Below, piece after piece: positions 9,772-18,678 of a stretch of DNA of 64,000 bases. A program made the position numbers and the translations under genes. Positions within the stretch are counted from its first letter, which is position 1. Every line of letters starts with the position of its first letter. The notes beneath the pieces were generated by a model. It was not told where the DNA came from and searched no databases. It worked only from the letters and a program-made list of their open reading frames with translations. Source of the stretch: UBA10438 sp044238605 (GTDB lineage Bacteria > Bacteroidota > Ignavibacteria > Kapaibacteriales > Kapaibacteriaceae); NCBI GenBank assembly GCA_044238605.1, contig JBIICY010000002.1:124001-188000 (forward strand). Direction: 5' to 3'.

Positions 9772-10400
9772 TCATACGACGCTTACCTGACGAGCTGCAG
9801 CAGCTCTACAGCGAGCAGCAGGGAGCGATACGTCGAAGACTAGAAGAGTTTGCGAACGTACCCCGTTCGTCGTGGTTCTACGAACTATGCTTTTGCCTGT
9901 GCACGCCGCAATCAAGTGCAGTGCATGCAATGCAAGTGCAGCGGGTACTTGAGCAGGAACAATTCTTTACGCACGGCCATGATGTTCTGCACGTGTTGCG
10001 AGACCCAGACACATATATCCGCTTTCATAACACGAAGCATATGCGGCTTCATCGTGCACGAGAACAGTGGCATGAAATCGAGAATCTCATCCAACGTAAA
10101 GACATGCCTATCCGGGATCTACGAGATGCTCTTGCCGACTGCGTCAATGGCATTGGCCTCAAGGAAGCGAGTCATTACCTTCGAAACATCGGGCGGAGAA
10201 ACCTTGCCATCATCGACAGGCATTTACTCACGAACCTCGTGCGATGTAACGTGTACAGCGATGTACCGGCAATATCTTCAAGAAAGAACTATCATGCGGT
10301 AGAGCTGGCCTTTGAGCAGTACAGCAATGATGTTGGAATTGATATGGATGAGCTGGATCTACTTCTTTGGTGCGCGCAGACAGGGCATATCCTCAAATAA
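9768..10400 (+). CDS. ogg: 8-oxoguanine DNA glycosylase/AP lyase, Ogg2 type
   Basis: 210 residues matching the archaeal/Thermotoga Ogg2 family of HhH-GPD glycosylases. It has CFCLCTPQSSA near the N-terminus, then IRFHNTKHMRL, then the hairpin segment NGIGLKEASHYLRNIG with the catalytic Lys, then IIDRHLL with the catalytic Asp, and a C-terminal LLLWCAQTGHILK tail typical of Ogg2. It should excise 8-oxoG and cut the strand by beta-elimination. The start is a GTG overlapping the previous TGA by 4 bases. It is the last gene of the par operon and ends 32 bp from a convergent gene. Confidence 0.9.
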   Translation: MIIRRLPDELQQLYSEQQGAIRRRLEEFANVPRSSWFYELCFCLCTPQSSAVHAMQVQRVLEQEQFFTHGHDVLHVLRDPDTYIRFHNTKHMRLHRAREQWHEIENLIQRKDMPIRDLRDALADCVNGIGLKEASHYLRNIGRRNLAIIDRHLLTNLVRCNVYSDVPAISSRKNYHAVELAFEQYSNDVGIDMDELDLLLWCAQTGHILK

Positions 10401-10432
10401 ATCAGGAAACACATCACACCTGCAGAGTAACA

Positions 10433-10831
10433 TCACCTCTGAGCTGCCTCTACAAGTTGTTGAAGTCGAGTAGTTGCCAAAACAACCTGTTCTTGTGTTC
10501 CTGTGGCAAGAAGAACGTGTGTGTCGCGCATCCGCACCTCAACATCGCACGTTATCCTGTTGCCTTCGATTGTGACAACGCGGGCCGTTACAACAAGTCT
10601 TGCACCGATAGCCGCCATTGCTACATGGCGAATTGCAAGTGCACTTCCAACAGCATCTTCTCCAGTTTCAAAATATGGCTCAATGGCCCTGCGTGCGGCA
10701 ACCTCACAATGATATCCAGCCCAAAATGTGCTGTACACGGGATGTATCTCTCGACCATCCAACTGGGCAGACATTTGCGATGTGACCTTTAGAGTAACAA
10801 TACCCACCGCAGATTCAATACCAGGCTTCAT
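10433..10831 (-). CDS. FlK-like acyl-CoA thioesterase (hotdog)
   Basis: 132 residues from the ATG at 10831 (MKPGIES). An in-frame ATG at 10858 would overlap mtaB; I prefer 10831 because family members begin MKPG. The sequence follows the fluoroacetyl-CoA thioesterase-like pattern: VTxxM near residue 20, an acidic YFETGEDAVGSALAIRHVA core with the conserved Glu/His region, and a final beta strand VLATGTQEQVVL. Most members are uncharacterised thioesterases; fluoroacetate resistance itself should not be assumed. Only 9 bp separate its start from the divergent mtaB start. Confidence 0.75.
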   Translation of the reverse strand: MKPGIESAVGIVTLKVTSQMSAQLDGREIHPVYSTFWAGYHCEVAARRAIEPYFETGEDAVGSALAIRHVAMAAIGARLVVTARVVTIEGNRITCDVEVRMRDTHVLLATGTQEQVVLATTRLQQLVEAAQR

Positions 10832-10840
10832 ATTTGCACC
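10829..10840 (+). promoter_or_regulatory. Putative mtaB promoter -7 element, leaderless layout
   Basis: CATATTTG at 10829-10836 is followed by CACC and then the mtaB ATG at 10841. It is one mismatch from TAnnTTTG. The element overlaps the first codon of the divergent thioesterase gene, so the mtaB message should start at or a few bases before its ATG. Confidence 0.4.
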
Positions 10841-12148
10841 ATGCGTGTTGCGTTTCACACTTTAGGCTGCAAGTTAAACTCTACTGAGACTGCTGCAATT
10901 CAGCGTCAGTTCCTTGCAGACGGACATGACGTTGTAGAATATGGAGCAGATGCCGATCTGCTCGTGGTGAATACCTGTACCGTTACTGAACAGGCCGACG
11001 TAGAGTGCCGTAAGGTTGTTCGCAAGGGGCTACGTGGGGCACCCAATGCACGTGTTATCGTTACAGGGTGCTATGCACAGTTGCAGCCTGAAGAGGTAGC
11101 GAGTATCGATGGAGTAACGGCGGTAGTAGGCACAGCTGATAAGCTTCGTATTGTTGAGCGTCTACCAGAACTTATCGAGAATAACAGAGTTACATTTCTT
11201 GTAGAAGAACTATCAGGCTCTACGACATTTATTGGAGCACGTTCCGGAAGCGGGAACACACGCACGCGCGCATTTCTCAAGATCCAGGACGGATGCGATT
11301 ATAGCTGTTCATTCTGCACAATCCCGCTAGCTCGGGGTCCAGCTCGTGCAATGCCAATGGAAAGTATCAAACGAGAATTGCAGGCCATAGCTATCGATGG
11401 CTACGAAGAATGCATTCTTACAGGGATTAATCTTGGTGAATACTCCTCTGCTGAAGGAAAGAGATTCGTAGATGTGCTTTCGATGATCGCAGACATGGGG
11501 CTTTCCTACAGAGTTCGAATTGGATCTATCGAACCAAACACGCTCAACGATGACGTGCTTTGCGTATGGAGAGACAGCACGGTCTTTGTTCCACATCTTC
11601 ATATGCCACTTCAAAGTGGTTCCGATGATATCCTACGTTCAATGAAACGTAGGTATAACACTCGAATGTACCGTGATAGAATTGAGAAGTTTCATGCATG
11701 TTTCCCAGATGCGAGTGTTGGAATCGATGTGATCGCTGGGTACCCGGGCGAGAGCGATGCACACTTTACAGAAACGGTGGAATTCCTCAGTTCTTTGCCA
11801 TGGACGTATCTCCACGTGTTCACATATTCGGAGCGCGAGCACACCCCAGCTGCAACGCTCATGGGGTCTGTGCCTATGCACGTACGAAGAGAGCGCACGC
11901 GAGCCTTACGAGAAATCAGTGAACAACGGACTCAGGAGTTTCACAGGTCTCAAATTGGCACGGTGCGCACATTTCTTCCAGAGTCTTTCGATCCCGAATC
12001 AGGTTATTGGTGCGGATGGACCGAGAATCACGTGGCCGGGGTGATGCATGCTCCATTTACCAATCCAAAGACTCGGTACAAGGTACGGCTAGTTGATGTT
12101 CGCTTCGACAAAGTACTTGTTCAACACATTGATGGCAACGAAGAGTGA
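10841..12148 (+). CDS. mtaB: tRNA t6A37 methylthiotransferase MtaB
   Basis: 435 residues in the methylthiotransferase order. The N-terminal UPF0004 domain has cluster cysteines C10 (HTLGCKLN), C46 (NTCTVT) and C77 (VTGCYAQL). The radical-SAM domain has CDYSCSFC (C152, C156, C159). A C-terminal TRAM-like region follows. The HTLGCKLN opening is diagnostic for MtaB rather than MiaB or RimO. It converts t6A37 to ms2t6A37 in ANN-decoding tRNAs using two 4Fe-4S clusters. The stop overlaps the dppA GTG by 4 bases. The promoter seems to lie within the head of the divergent thioesterase. Confidence 0.95.
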   Translation: MRVAFHTLGCKLNSTETAAIQRQFLADGHDVVEYGADADLLVVNTCTVTEQADVECRKVVRKGLRGAPNARVIVTGCYAQLQPEEVASIDGVTAVVGTADKLRIVERLPELIENNRVTFLVEELSGSTTFIGARSGSGNTRTRAFLKIQDGCDYSCSFCTIPLARGPARAMPMESIKRELQAIAIDGYEECILTGINLGEYSSAEGKRFVDVLSMIADMGLSYRVRIGSIEPNTLNDDVLCVWRDSTVFVPHLHMPLQSGSDDILRSMKRRYNTRMYRDRIEKFHACFPDASVGIDVIAGYPGESDAHFTETVEFLSSLPWTYLHVFTYSEREHTPAATLMGSVPMHVRRERTRALREISEQRTQEFHRSQIGTVRTFLPESFDPESGYWCGWTENHVAGVMHAPFTNPKTRYKVRLVDVRFDKVLVQHIDGNEE

Positions 12149-13002
12149 GAGTCTTCATCGCAGTCGACATGGAGGGGGCTACTGGAGTGGTCCATCCCGA
12201 TCAGTTAACACCAGACGGTCGTAACTATGCTCAGGCGCAGCGACTACTCACGGCTGATATCAATGCAGTTATACAGGGAATCCTGGATGTACATCCGAAT
12301 GCAGAGATACTCATTGGAGATGGTCATGCCACGATGCGAAATGTGCTTCTTGAAGAACTTCACCCATCTGCATCGTTGGTTGTGGGAGCCGCAACGACGG
12401 AAAACAAGCCCCTTTGCCAGCTTGAGGGAATTCAGTTCGGGGCTGATGCAGCGATGTGTATCGGCTATCACTCTAGGGCCGGAACGCGAGGTGGACTCCT
12501 TGCTCACACGTTCATTGGATCGTTGATCGCGGATCTGAGGATGAACGGCAAGTCAGTAGGCGAGGTAGAAGCAAATGCAGCTGTGTTATCGTCGTACGGT
12601 GTTCCACTGGCGATGGTGTCCGGAAATAGTGATCTTGAGTCCGAAATCCGGCAATGGAACACGACGTCGGTCTTTGTAGCTACCAAGACTACACTTGGCC
12701 CAACGGCAGCGATATGTGAAACCCCAGCAATAACTTCGATGAAACTTCGAAAAGGGGCATCAGTAGCGATGGCTGCATCGCAACATTGGCATATACAAGA
12801 TGTAGGTGCTGTGCGATTCGAGGTAGAAACAAAACAACATGATCAGCTCATGCGTGCGCTTGATCATCCGGGCGTGATACGTGTTAATGAGCAGACATTT
12901 GCCGTTGATGGACCAACCGCCTCCGAAGCATTTCGGCTGTTATGGAGTGCATGTCTTACTGCATTGGGAAGCTGCCGCACTGGCTGCGATAGATTCAAGT
13001 AG
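12145..13002 (+). CDS. dppA: M55 family D-aminopeptidase DppA
   Basis: 285 residues with the M55 zinc-peptidase layout: VDMEG (D8, E10), GDGHATMRN (H61), GYHSRAG (H109) and GEVEANA (E140/E142), matching the five metal-ligand positions of Bacillus DppA. These decameric enzymes cleave D-Ala-D-Ala or D-Ala-Gly-Gly peptides and probably recycle peptidoglycan stems. The start is GTG in a GTGA overlap with mtaB, so the two are co-translated. The gene ends 2 bp from the convergent M48 peptidase gene. Confidence 0.92.
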   Translation: MRVFIAVDMEGATGVVHPDQLTPDGRNYAQAQRLLTADINAVIQGILDVHPNAEILIGDGHATMRNVLLEELHPSASLVVGAATTENKPLCQLEGIQFGADAAMCIGYHSRAGTRGGLLAHTFIGSLIADLRMNGKSVGEVEANAAVLSSYGVPLAMVSGNSDLESEIRQWNTTSVFVATKTTLGPTAAICETPAITSMKLRKGASVAMAASQHWHIQDVGAVRFEVETKQHDQLMRALDHPGVIRVNEQTFAVDGPTASEAFRLLWSACLTALGSCRTGCDRFK

Positions 13003-13004
13003 CA

Positions 13005-13841
13005 TCATCCTCCAGAGCGCGCCCCTCCAAGAGAGCGCTTGAACGCTTCATACTCTTTTGTGCGTAACTGGTCCTCGGTAGGCTTCCCAATGTTTGCCTC
13101 CAAAAGACGTTTGTTTGTGTTGTCTATGCGGTCTTGCGGTAGAGGGTGTGTAGATAAGAACCTGTCTACAGCGGTACCTTTTCGCCCCTTGACGACATCA
13201 AAAAAGTAGAGAAGTCCACCTGGATACCAAGATGTTTCTCTGATGTAGCGGAATGAATACTCATCGGCCTCGTCTTCATCGGAGCGGCTGTTCATAAGCA
13301 GACCAGCTCCGGTGAATGCATTTGCTGCGAGTTCTGTTAGGCCACCCCGATTGTCGTATAAAGCTATCGACAATACCGTTTGTACTCCTAGGTGGGTGGT
13401 CATGCGCTTTGTTGCATGACGCCGCTCAGCATGTGCTATCTCATGCGCCAACACCGAAGCAAGTGCCGCTTCGTTCGGTACGGCCTTTAAGAGCGCTGTG
13501 TATACGTAGATGTAACCACCTGGTGTGCAGAATGCATTAATGGTTTCATCGTCGTCTATCAGCATAACGCTGTAGGCGAAAACACCTTTGTATTGAATAC
13601 CCGGCACACCCGTAATGCTATTTACAATCTGCTGCACGTATGCAGTTGCTGCTTTGTTGTTGTATGGTTTGTAGGTCTTGGTGTCTTTGAGAATCTCCGT
13701 ATGAATCTGAGCACCTAATCGGCGATCTTCATCAATAGGATAGATGTTAAGTGCGTCGCAGGCAGCAAGAAAGAGAATTGGAAGAATGGTGATCAAGCGC
13801 AGAGCTGCAGAGTTGACGTTCAACAGACGTTTCATAATCAT
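13005..13841 (-). CDS. M48-family metallopeptidase lipoprotein
   Basis: 278 residues. The N-terminal signal ends in the lipobox LAAC with lipidation Cys at residue 28. The gluzincin motif HEIAH is at residues 133-137 followed by ERRH, and the downstream SRSDEDEADEYSF supplies the third ligand Glu, as in the BepA/LoiP/YfgC group. These periplasmic, outer-membrane-anchored proteases control assembly or degradation of outer-membrane proteins. It overlaps truA by 4 bases and is third in the dnaE2-truA operon, an arrangement that may place it under damage control. Confidence 0.9.
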   Translation of the reverse strand: MIMKRLLNVNSAALRLITILPILFLAACDALNIYPIDEDRRLGAQIHTEILKDTKTYKPYNNKAATAYVQQIVNSITGVPGIQYKGVFAYSVMLIDDDETINAFCTPGGYIYVYTALLKAVPNEAALASVLAHEIAHAERRHATKRMTTHLGVQTVLSIALYDNRGGLTELAANAFTGAGLLMNSRSDEDEADEYSFRYIRETSWYPGGLLYFFDVVKGRKGTAVDRFLSTHPLPQDRIDNTNKRLLEANIGKPTEDQLRTKEYEAFKRSLGGARSGG

Positions 13842-14608
13842 GCAGGGTGAACTGTGTTGAAAAGGTTGTTTGCATAGCCGATAGACTCAAGGTTAAGGCC
13901 GTGAGCCGGCACGATGATAGGAGCTTTTTCGCGTACACGTGAGTTTAGAAGGTGCCTAAGTTCATCTACCGTAATACGCTTTCGTGCTGCCGACATCGCG
14001 ACTCCTACCATTGCTCTGCACATTCCATAGACAAATCTATTTGCACGGATGCGGATCGTGATTAGGGACCCTGTTTCATGGACGTCGCATTTCTGCACGG
14101 TGCAGACATACGATTTAGTGGCAGGATTAAGTTTTGAGACGGCTGTAAAGTCATGTTCGCCGAGCATTACGTGTAGTGCATCTCGTAGCAGATCTGTCTG
14201 AAACGGTAGTTCCGGATTCCACGCGAAATGCCGTTGGAATACACTGTCGGATGTCGTGATAGTGTATACATACTCGCGCCAGATCGCATCGAATCTTGCA
14301 TGAAAGTCATCCGTAACATGAGCTACGTCCTTGATGCGAACATCAAAAGGCAGCCGTGTGTTTAGTGCAAGCCCTACCTTTTCAAGAGGGATCTGATGAG
14401 CATTGTCATTAAGCTGCGTGTGGGCAACTTGACCAGATGCATGCACGCCTGCGTCTGTTCGTCCAGCTCCATGGATAACGCATTCATGACCAAATGTTTT
14501 GGTAAGTGCATGCTCCACATGCTGCTGTACGGTAATACCATTCGACTGCCGCTGCCATCCGGCATATCGTGTACCATCGTATTCTATGAGAAGTGCGATT
14601 CGCTGCAT
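13838..14608 (-). CDS. truA: tRNA pseudouridine(38-40) synthase TruA
   Basis: 256 residues with the TruA opening IALLIEYDGTRYAGWQRQ and the catalytic motif GAGRTDAGVHA (Asp52). The C-terminal half has the FVYGMCRAMVG segment of the family. TruA isomerises uridines 38-40 in the anticodon stem of many tRNAs. Its first base is the last base of the dnaE2 stop codon and its end overlaps the M48 gene by 4 bases, so it is co-transcribed with both. Confidence 0.96.
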   Translation of the reverse strand: MQRIALLIEYDGTRYAGWQRQSNGITVQQHVEHALTKTFGHECVIHGAGRTDAGVHASGQVAHTQLNDNAHQIPLEKVGLALNTRLPFDVRIKDVAHVTDDFHARFDAIWREYVYTITTSDSVFQRHFAWNPELPFQTDLLRDALHVMLGEHDFTAVSKLNPATKSYVCTVQKCDVHETGSLITIRIRANRFVYGMCRAMVGVAMSAARKRITVDELRHLLNSRVREKAPIIVPAHGLNLESIGYANNLFNTVHPA

Positions 14609-17600
14609 CAGACGAAATTAACTACCTGTCCGACTTCGAGCGTATCACGTCCGCCGGCATAGGACAGATGGCCATGATAGCCACCGATGATATTCTTTAA
14701 CACCAGCACTTCTCTAACCATAATGCTCCGCCAGGTGCCGATACCGGTTACTGTGCCCTTTAACATAAGAGCTGCAGATCGCAGCTCGTGCTTAAATGCT
14801 TGGCGTACAGTAGGGGGGACAACACATTGCAGAAAGCCAGTTTCGTCTTCAAGGGTGATAAACAGCATGCCATGAGCAGTTGGAGGGGCTTGACGTAGCA
14901 TTACAATACCTGCCGTAGCAATGACTATCGGTTTTTCTACGGACATGCGATGAACCGTTTCTATCGAACGAATCTCCATACTGTTCATACGTCTACGATA
15001 GAGCGTCATAGGGTGCACTCTAGCTGATCCATGCGTGATGTAATCATACGCTAGACGTTCCTGTGCCCGGAGCTCAGGAAGATCTGGGATCTCATCCTCA
15101 TGAATGTAGGACTCTGTAAACAACATCTCCGACGAGCTTCGCAGCTGACGCTTGCGAACAACCCCAATGATCCACATCGCACGACGTGCATCAGGTTCTA
15201 ATGATGATAGCGCACCTGATAGAGCAAGGCTTTCTAGAGCATTTACGGGAACATCCGGCAGACGCAGTACAAGATCTTCAACATTTGCAAACATCGCCTT
15301 GGCACGCTCGAAAACTATCTGTCGAGCTATATCCTCACTAACATCACGGATTGAGGTAAGGGGCTTACGGATAGCCCATGAATTCTGTTCTACCGGTTCG
15401 ATGGTATAACGAAGATGCGAATGCTCAATATCCGGCAGTCGTACGTCCACCCGAAACCTTCGAGCTTCCTCTTCTATCGTCATCAAATTGTACATGCCCG
15501 GTCTGTGCTGCATAAACGCAGCTAAATATGCAGCTGGGTGATGTGTCTTCAGCCAGGCACTTTGGTAGACAATCTTAGCAAATGCTGCGGCGTGTGATCT
15601 GCAGAAGCCATATCCAACAAAGTGAGATACGATCTCATAGACACGCTCAGCACTATTATGATCCACTCCGCGAGCTAGAGCCCCCTCAATAAACTTGCTG
15701 CGCATCGACAACATGAGTGCCCGATCTCTGTTCTTTGATACGAGTGATCGAAAATCATCGGCTTCATCAAGTGACATGCCTGCAAAGCGATGCGCGATCT
15801 CGAGTACCTGCTCCTGGAACAGCACAATCCCAAGGGTATCTCGCAGGAGGGGTTCAAGATCTGGATGAACATACTCTACTGGTGCCTTACCGGTACGTCG
15901 TGCGATGTATGGATGAACCATACCTCCCTGTAATGGCCCGGGTCTGAACAGCGCTACCTCTGTAACCAGATCATCAAAGCACTCAGGCTGATGTTTGGCA
16001 AGCAAATGCATCTGCCCCTGTGATTCGATTTGAAACACACCAAGTGTCTTGCCGCTTCTGATCAGGGTAAATGTCTTGCTATCATCCAGTGGTAGGTTGT
16101 CGATATCAACGACCCTGCCTTCGCATGTAGCGATAAGTTCTACGGCTTCGCTGATACAGGCTAGCATGCGAAGACCAAGGACGTCGAACTTTACAAGCCC
16201 CATTGCCTCTATATCATCTTTGTCGAACTGTACCACTGCTACACCATTGGCTGATCGCTGAACGGGAGTAAGTGTCTCTAACGGCTTACTGGAAAGCACC
16301 ATGCCGCCTGAATGCTGGCCCAGATGACGAGGATGATCTGCTAAGAGCTGTGCGCTGCGTATCAGAATATCAAGCATCGGTATCGCTCCAATTACAGACT
16401 GCAGCTCGCTGCGGTAGTGCTCTATAGGATGATTTGTCCAGGATGGTACGCTCTTTGAAAGCCTGCCTACGATGTCCATCGTAAACCCCAGGGCTTTGGC
16501 AGCATCACGTATGGCCATTCTCAATCGGTACATGATGAGTGTGGCTGTCATTGCAGTCTGCTCTATCCCGAAGCGCTCTTCCATCCAGGCTATGATCTCA
16601 GAGCGTCGGTCACTGTCGAAGTCGACGTCGATATCGGGAGTACCTTTGCGTCCTCGATGGAGGAATCGCTCAAAGAGTAAGTGATGTCTCACAGGGCATA
16701 CGCCTGTAATCTCGAGCACATAGGCTACAATCGAATTCGCGGCAGAGCCTCTGCCGCTGCATCGAATGCCGCGTCTTCGAGACTCTGTAACAACTTCATG
16801 GACTACGAGAAAGAAGTCGGATAATTCAAGCTCGTCAAGCACCTGTAATTCATGCTCAAGTAGCTTTTCAGCGCGTTGGATTGTAGCTTCATCAGCCCCT
16901 TGATATCGTCGTTTGAACCCTTCTTGTGACAATGCACGAAGTACATCGCGAGCAGTGGTGTTGTCTGGAATTCGTGCTGATGGTGGTGTGATCGTATCTG
17001 GTATGATGTCGAACGCGCACTCTGAGATGATTCTGCTGGTATTACGAAATGCATCCTCAAAGGGAAGTAGTTCTCTGAGCTCTTGTTCGCTACGCAGACA
17101 CTGACGGTCGTGAACTGGGCGTAATGGATGAGGGTCGTAAATCGTAATCCCTTCACGAATGCACACCATGAGATCATGAGTTGCATACTCATCCCGCGTT
17201 GCGTAACGCACATCCTGCGCTATAACGATTGGAATCTGCAACGACTCAGCCAGTCGCGCGGTTTGTCTTGCTCTACGGCCAGCCCATGGTCTTCCATCGT
17301 GCTCGATGCTCAGGTAGATGTCGTGTCCAGATAGGATGTCACAGACGTTCTGTACCATCTGCAGATCAGCACTGCATGCATGGATAAGACAAATGCAGCT
17401 GCTAAGGGGGCTTACACGCAGATAATCGGTGATGAGACTGTCTCCGCGTATGGCTGTGATCAATGCGCAGATCTGACGGTACCCTTCAGAGTTACGCGCG
17501 ATGATCGTTACATCGATGTCTTCGATTCTGCAATCAGTGCCAATTAACGCTCGTATACCGTGTGCGATGCATGCCCGTTGAAGTCGTACAGCACCGTATA

Positions 17601-17730
17601 CACCCAAGACATCTGTAAGCAGCAAGGCATCGTGTCCAAGACGTGCTGCCTCAGCGGCAAGCGCTTCAGGTGAGGATGCCCCATCGAGAAACGAAAAATG
17701 CGATCGAGTATGTAACGATCCGAATGCCAT
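14608..17730 (-). CDS. dnaE2: Error-prone DNA polymerase DnaE2/ImuC
   Basis: 1040 residues, the length of DnaE2 rather than of a replicative alpha subunit. The PHP domain is N-terminal (LHTRSHFSFLDGASSPE). Palm catalytic aspartates lie in TPDIDVDFD near residue 365, VKFDVLGLRML follows, and the C-terminal OB fold has RQAPPTAHGMLFITLEDETG, a hallmark of DnaE2. The PHP metal site is eroded: the second His of HxH is Arg and the His after TD is Val, so a proofreading PHP is unlikely. DnaE2 performs mutagenic lesion bypass, usually with ImuA' and ImuB. The promoter carries the TATAC-N5-GTATA-like box shared with the ImuB-like gene at 21416. It is the first gene of an operon with truA and the M48 peptidase. 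Confidence 0.92.
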   Translation of the reverse strand: MAFGSLHTRSHFSFLDGASSPEALAAEAARLGHDALLLTDVLGVYGAVRLQRACIAHGIRALIGTDCRIEDIDVTIIARNSEGYRQICALITAIRGDSLITDYLRVSPLSSCICLIHACSADLQMVQNVCDILSGHDIYLSIEHDGRPWAGRRARQTARLAESLQIPIVIAQDVRYATRDEYATHDLMVCIREGITIYDPHPLRPVHDRQCLRSEQELRELLPFEDAFRNTSRIISECAFDIIPDTITPPSARIPDNTTARDVLRALSQEGFKRRYQGADEATIQRAEKLLEHELQVLDELELSDFFLVVHEVVTESRRRGIRCSGRGSAANSIVAYVLEITGVCPVRHHLLFERFLHRGRKGTPDIDVDFDSDRRSEIIAWMEERFGIEQTAMTATLIMYRLRMAIRDAAKALGFTMDIVGRLSKSVPSWTNHPIEHYRSELQSVIGAIPMLDILIRSAQLLADHPRHLGQHSGGMVLSSKPLETLTPVQRSANGVAVVQFDKDDIEAMGLVKFDVLGLRMLACISEAVELIATCEGRVVDIDNLPLDDSKTFTLIRSGKTLGVFQIESQGQMHLLAKHQPECFDDLVTEVALFRPGPLQGGMVHPYIARRTGKAPVEYVHPDLEPLLRDTLGIVLFQEQVLEIAHRFAGMSLDEADDFRSLVSKNRDRALMLSMRSKFIEGALARGVDHNSAERVYEIVSHFVGYGFCRSHAAAFAKIVYQSAWLKTHHPAAYLAAFMQHRPGMYNLMTIEEEARRFRVDVRLPDIEHSHLRYTIEPVEQNSWAIRKPLTSIRDVSEDIARQIVFERAKAMFANVEDLVLRLPDVPVNALESLALSGALSSLEPDARRAMWIIGVVRKRQLRSSSEMLFTESYIHEDEIPDLPELRAQERLAYDYITHGSARVHPMTLYRRRMNSMEIRSIETVHRMSVEKPIVIATAGIVMLRQAPPTAHGMLFITLEDETGFLQCVVPPTVRQAFKHELRSAALMLKGTVTGIGTWRSIMVREVLVLKNIIGGYHGHLSYAGGRDTLEVGQVVNFV

Positions 17731-17740
17731 GTAGAAACAA

Positions 17741-17755
17741 TATACAAAACGTACA
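17741..17755 (-). promoter_or_regulatory. Candidate SOS-type operator before dnaE2
   Basis: TATACAAAACGTACA reads TATAC-N5-GTACA, one mismatch from the perfect inverted repeat TATAC-N5-GTATA seen at the ImuB-like gene. It lies 10 bp upstream of the dnaE2 ATG (17730), where a promoter is expected. Confidence 0.5.
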
Positions 17756-17827
17756 AGCCGTAACGCGAAACTTGTCGTAGTTTCGTACGGTTATCGCTCA
17801 CCTGTTCACATACACCCGAGACCAATT

Positions 17828-18664
17828 ATGAGAGCACTGCTCCTTACTGTCTGCGCACTTGTTCTGGCGCACAATGCCTATTCACAAGACTTGAAGCTAC
17901 CTGCTCTGAGTCCTAGTTCTACGATCAGTCAAGATATTTCCACATCTCGCATCGAGATCTCCTACAGCCGTCCGTCTATGCGCGGGAGAACGATCTTTGG
18001 TGACGTTGTACCGTATGGTTCTGTATGGCGTACTGGAGCCAACTCGGCCACCAAGGTCACATTCGGTGAAGATGTCGTTATAGGCGGATCAACTGTGAAA
18101 GCAGGTTCGTATTCTCTTTACACAATCCCAGGCAAGCAGGAATGGGTGGTGATCATCAACAAGAATACAGGTAACTGGGGGGCAAACGGTTATGATACAA
18201 AAGACGATGTAGCGCGTATGACCATACGTCCAGAAACGCTTTCATCAGTTATCGAAACATTTACAGTTACGATCAGTTCAATCACGTTCTCTGCCTGTAC
18301 GATCGACCTTGCATGGGAGAAAACGCGTGTTTCTATTCCTGTAGGCTTCAACAATCAGGAACGTCTACTGGCATCGATCGATAAAGCTATAGCCAACCCG
18401 ACAATTCCATATCAACCAGCTGCATCATATCTCTACGAAACAAATCAGCAGCTAGACAAAGCACTCGACTATGCAACAAAGGCAGCTGAAAAGAATCCCA
18501 AGGCATACTGGATCCAGCTTCTGCGAGCTCGTATCGCCGCCAAATTGGGTAAGAACGATATCGCACGCCAAGCCGGCGCGCTAACAATTGAACTCGTCAA
18601 GGGAACATCTGCAGAAGCAGAGTACACGAAGTATGTTTCCGACCTGCTCGGTACGCTGAAGTAA
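17828..18664 (+). CDS. DUF2911-domain exported protein with helical repeat tail
   Basis: 278 residues with a cleavable signal peptide (hydrophobic run to NAYSQ). Residues about 25-165 match DUF2911: SRPSMRGRTIFG, VPYGSVWRTGANSATKVTF and AGSYSLYTIPGKQEW. The C-terminal 90 residues (YLYETNQQLDKALDYATKAAE onward) look like one to two TPR-type helical hairpins. DUF2911 proteins are common, secreted and uncharacterised in Bacteroidota. The 97-bp gap to divergent dnaE2 holds its promoter, not recognised with confidence. The PIG-L gene follows after 14 bp. Confidence 0.85.
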   Translation: MRALLLTVCALVLAHNAYSQDLKLPALSPSSTISQDISTSRIEISYSRPSMRGRTIFGDVVPYGSVWRTGANSATKVTFGEDVVIGGSTVKAGSYSLYTIPGKQEWVVIINKNTGNWGANGYDTKDDVARMTIRPETLSSVIETFTVTISSITFSACTIDLAWEKTRVSIPVGFNNQERLLASIDKAIANPTIPYQPAASYLYETNQQLDKALDYATKAAEKNPKAYWIQLLRARIAAKLGKNDIARQAGALTIELVKGTSAEAEYTKYVSDLLGTLK

Positions 18665-18678
18665 ACCTCGGAAGAGAC

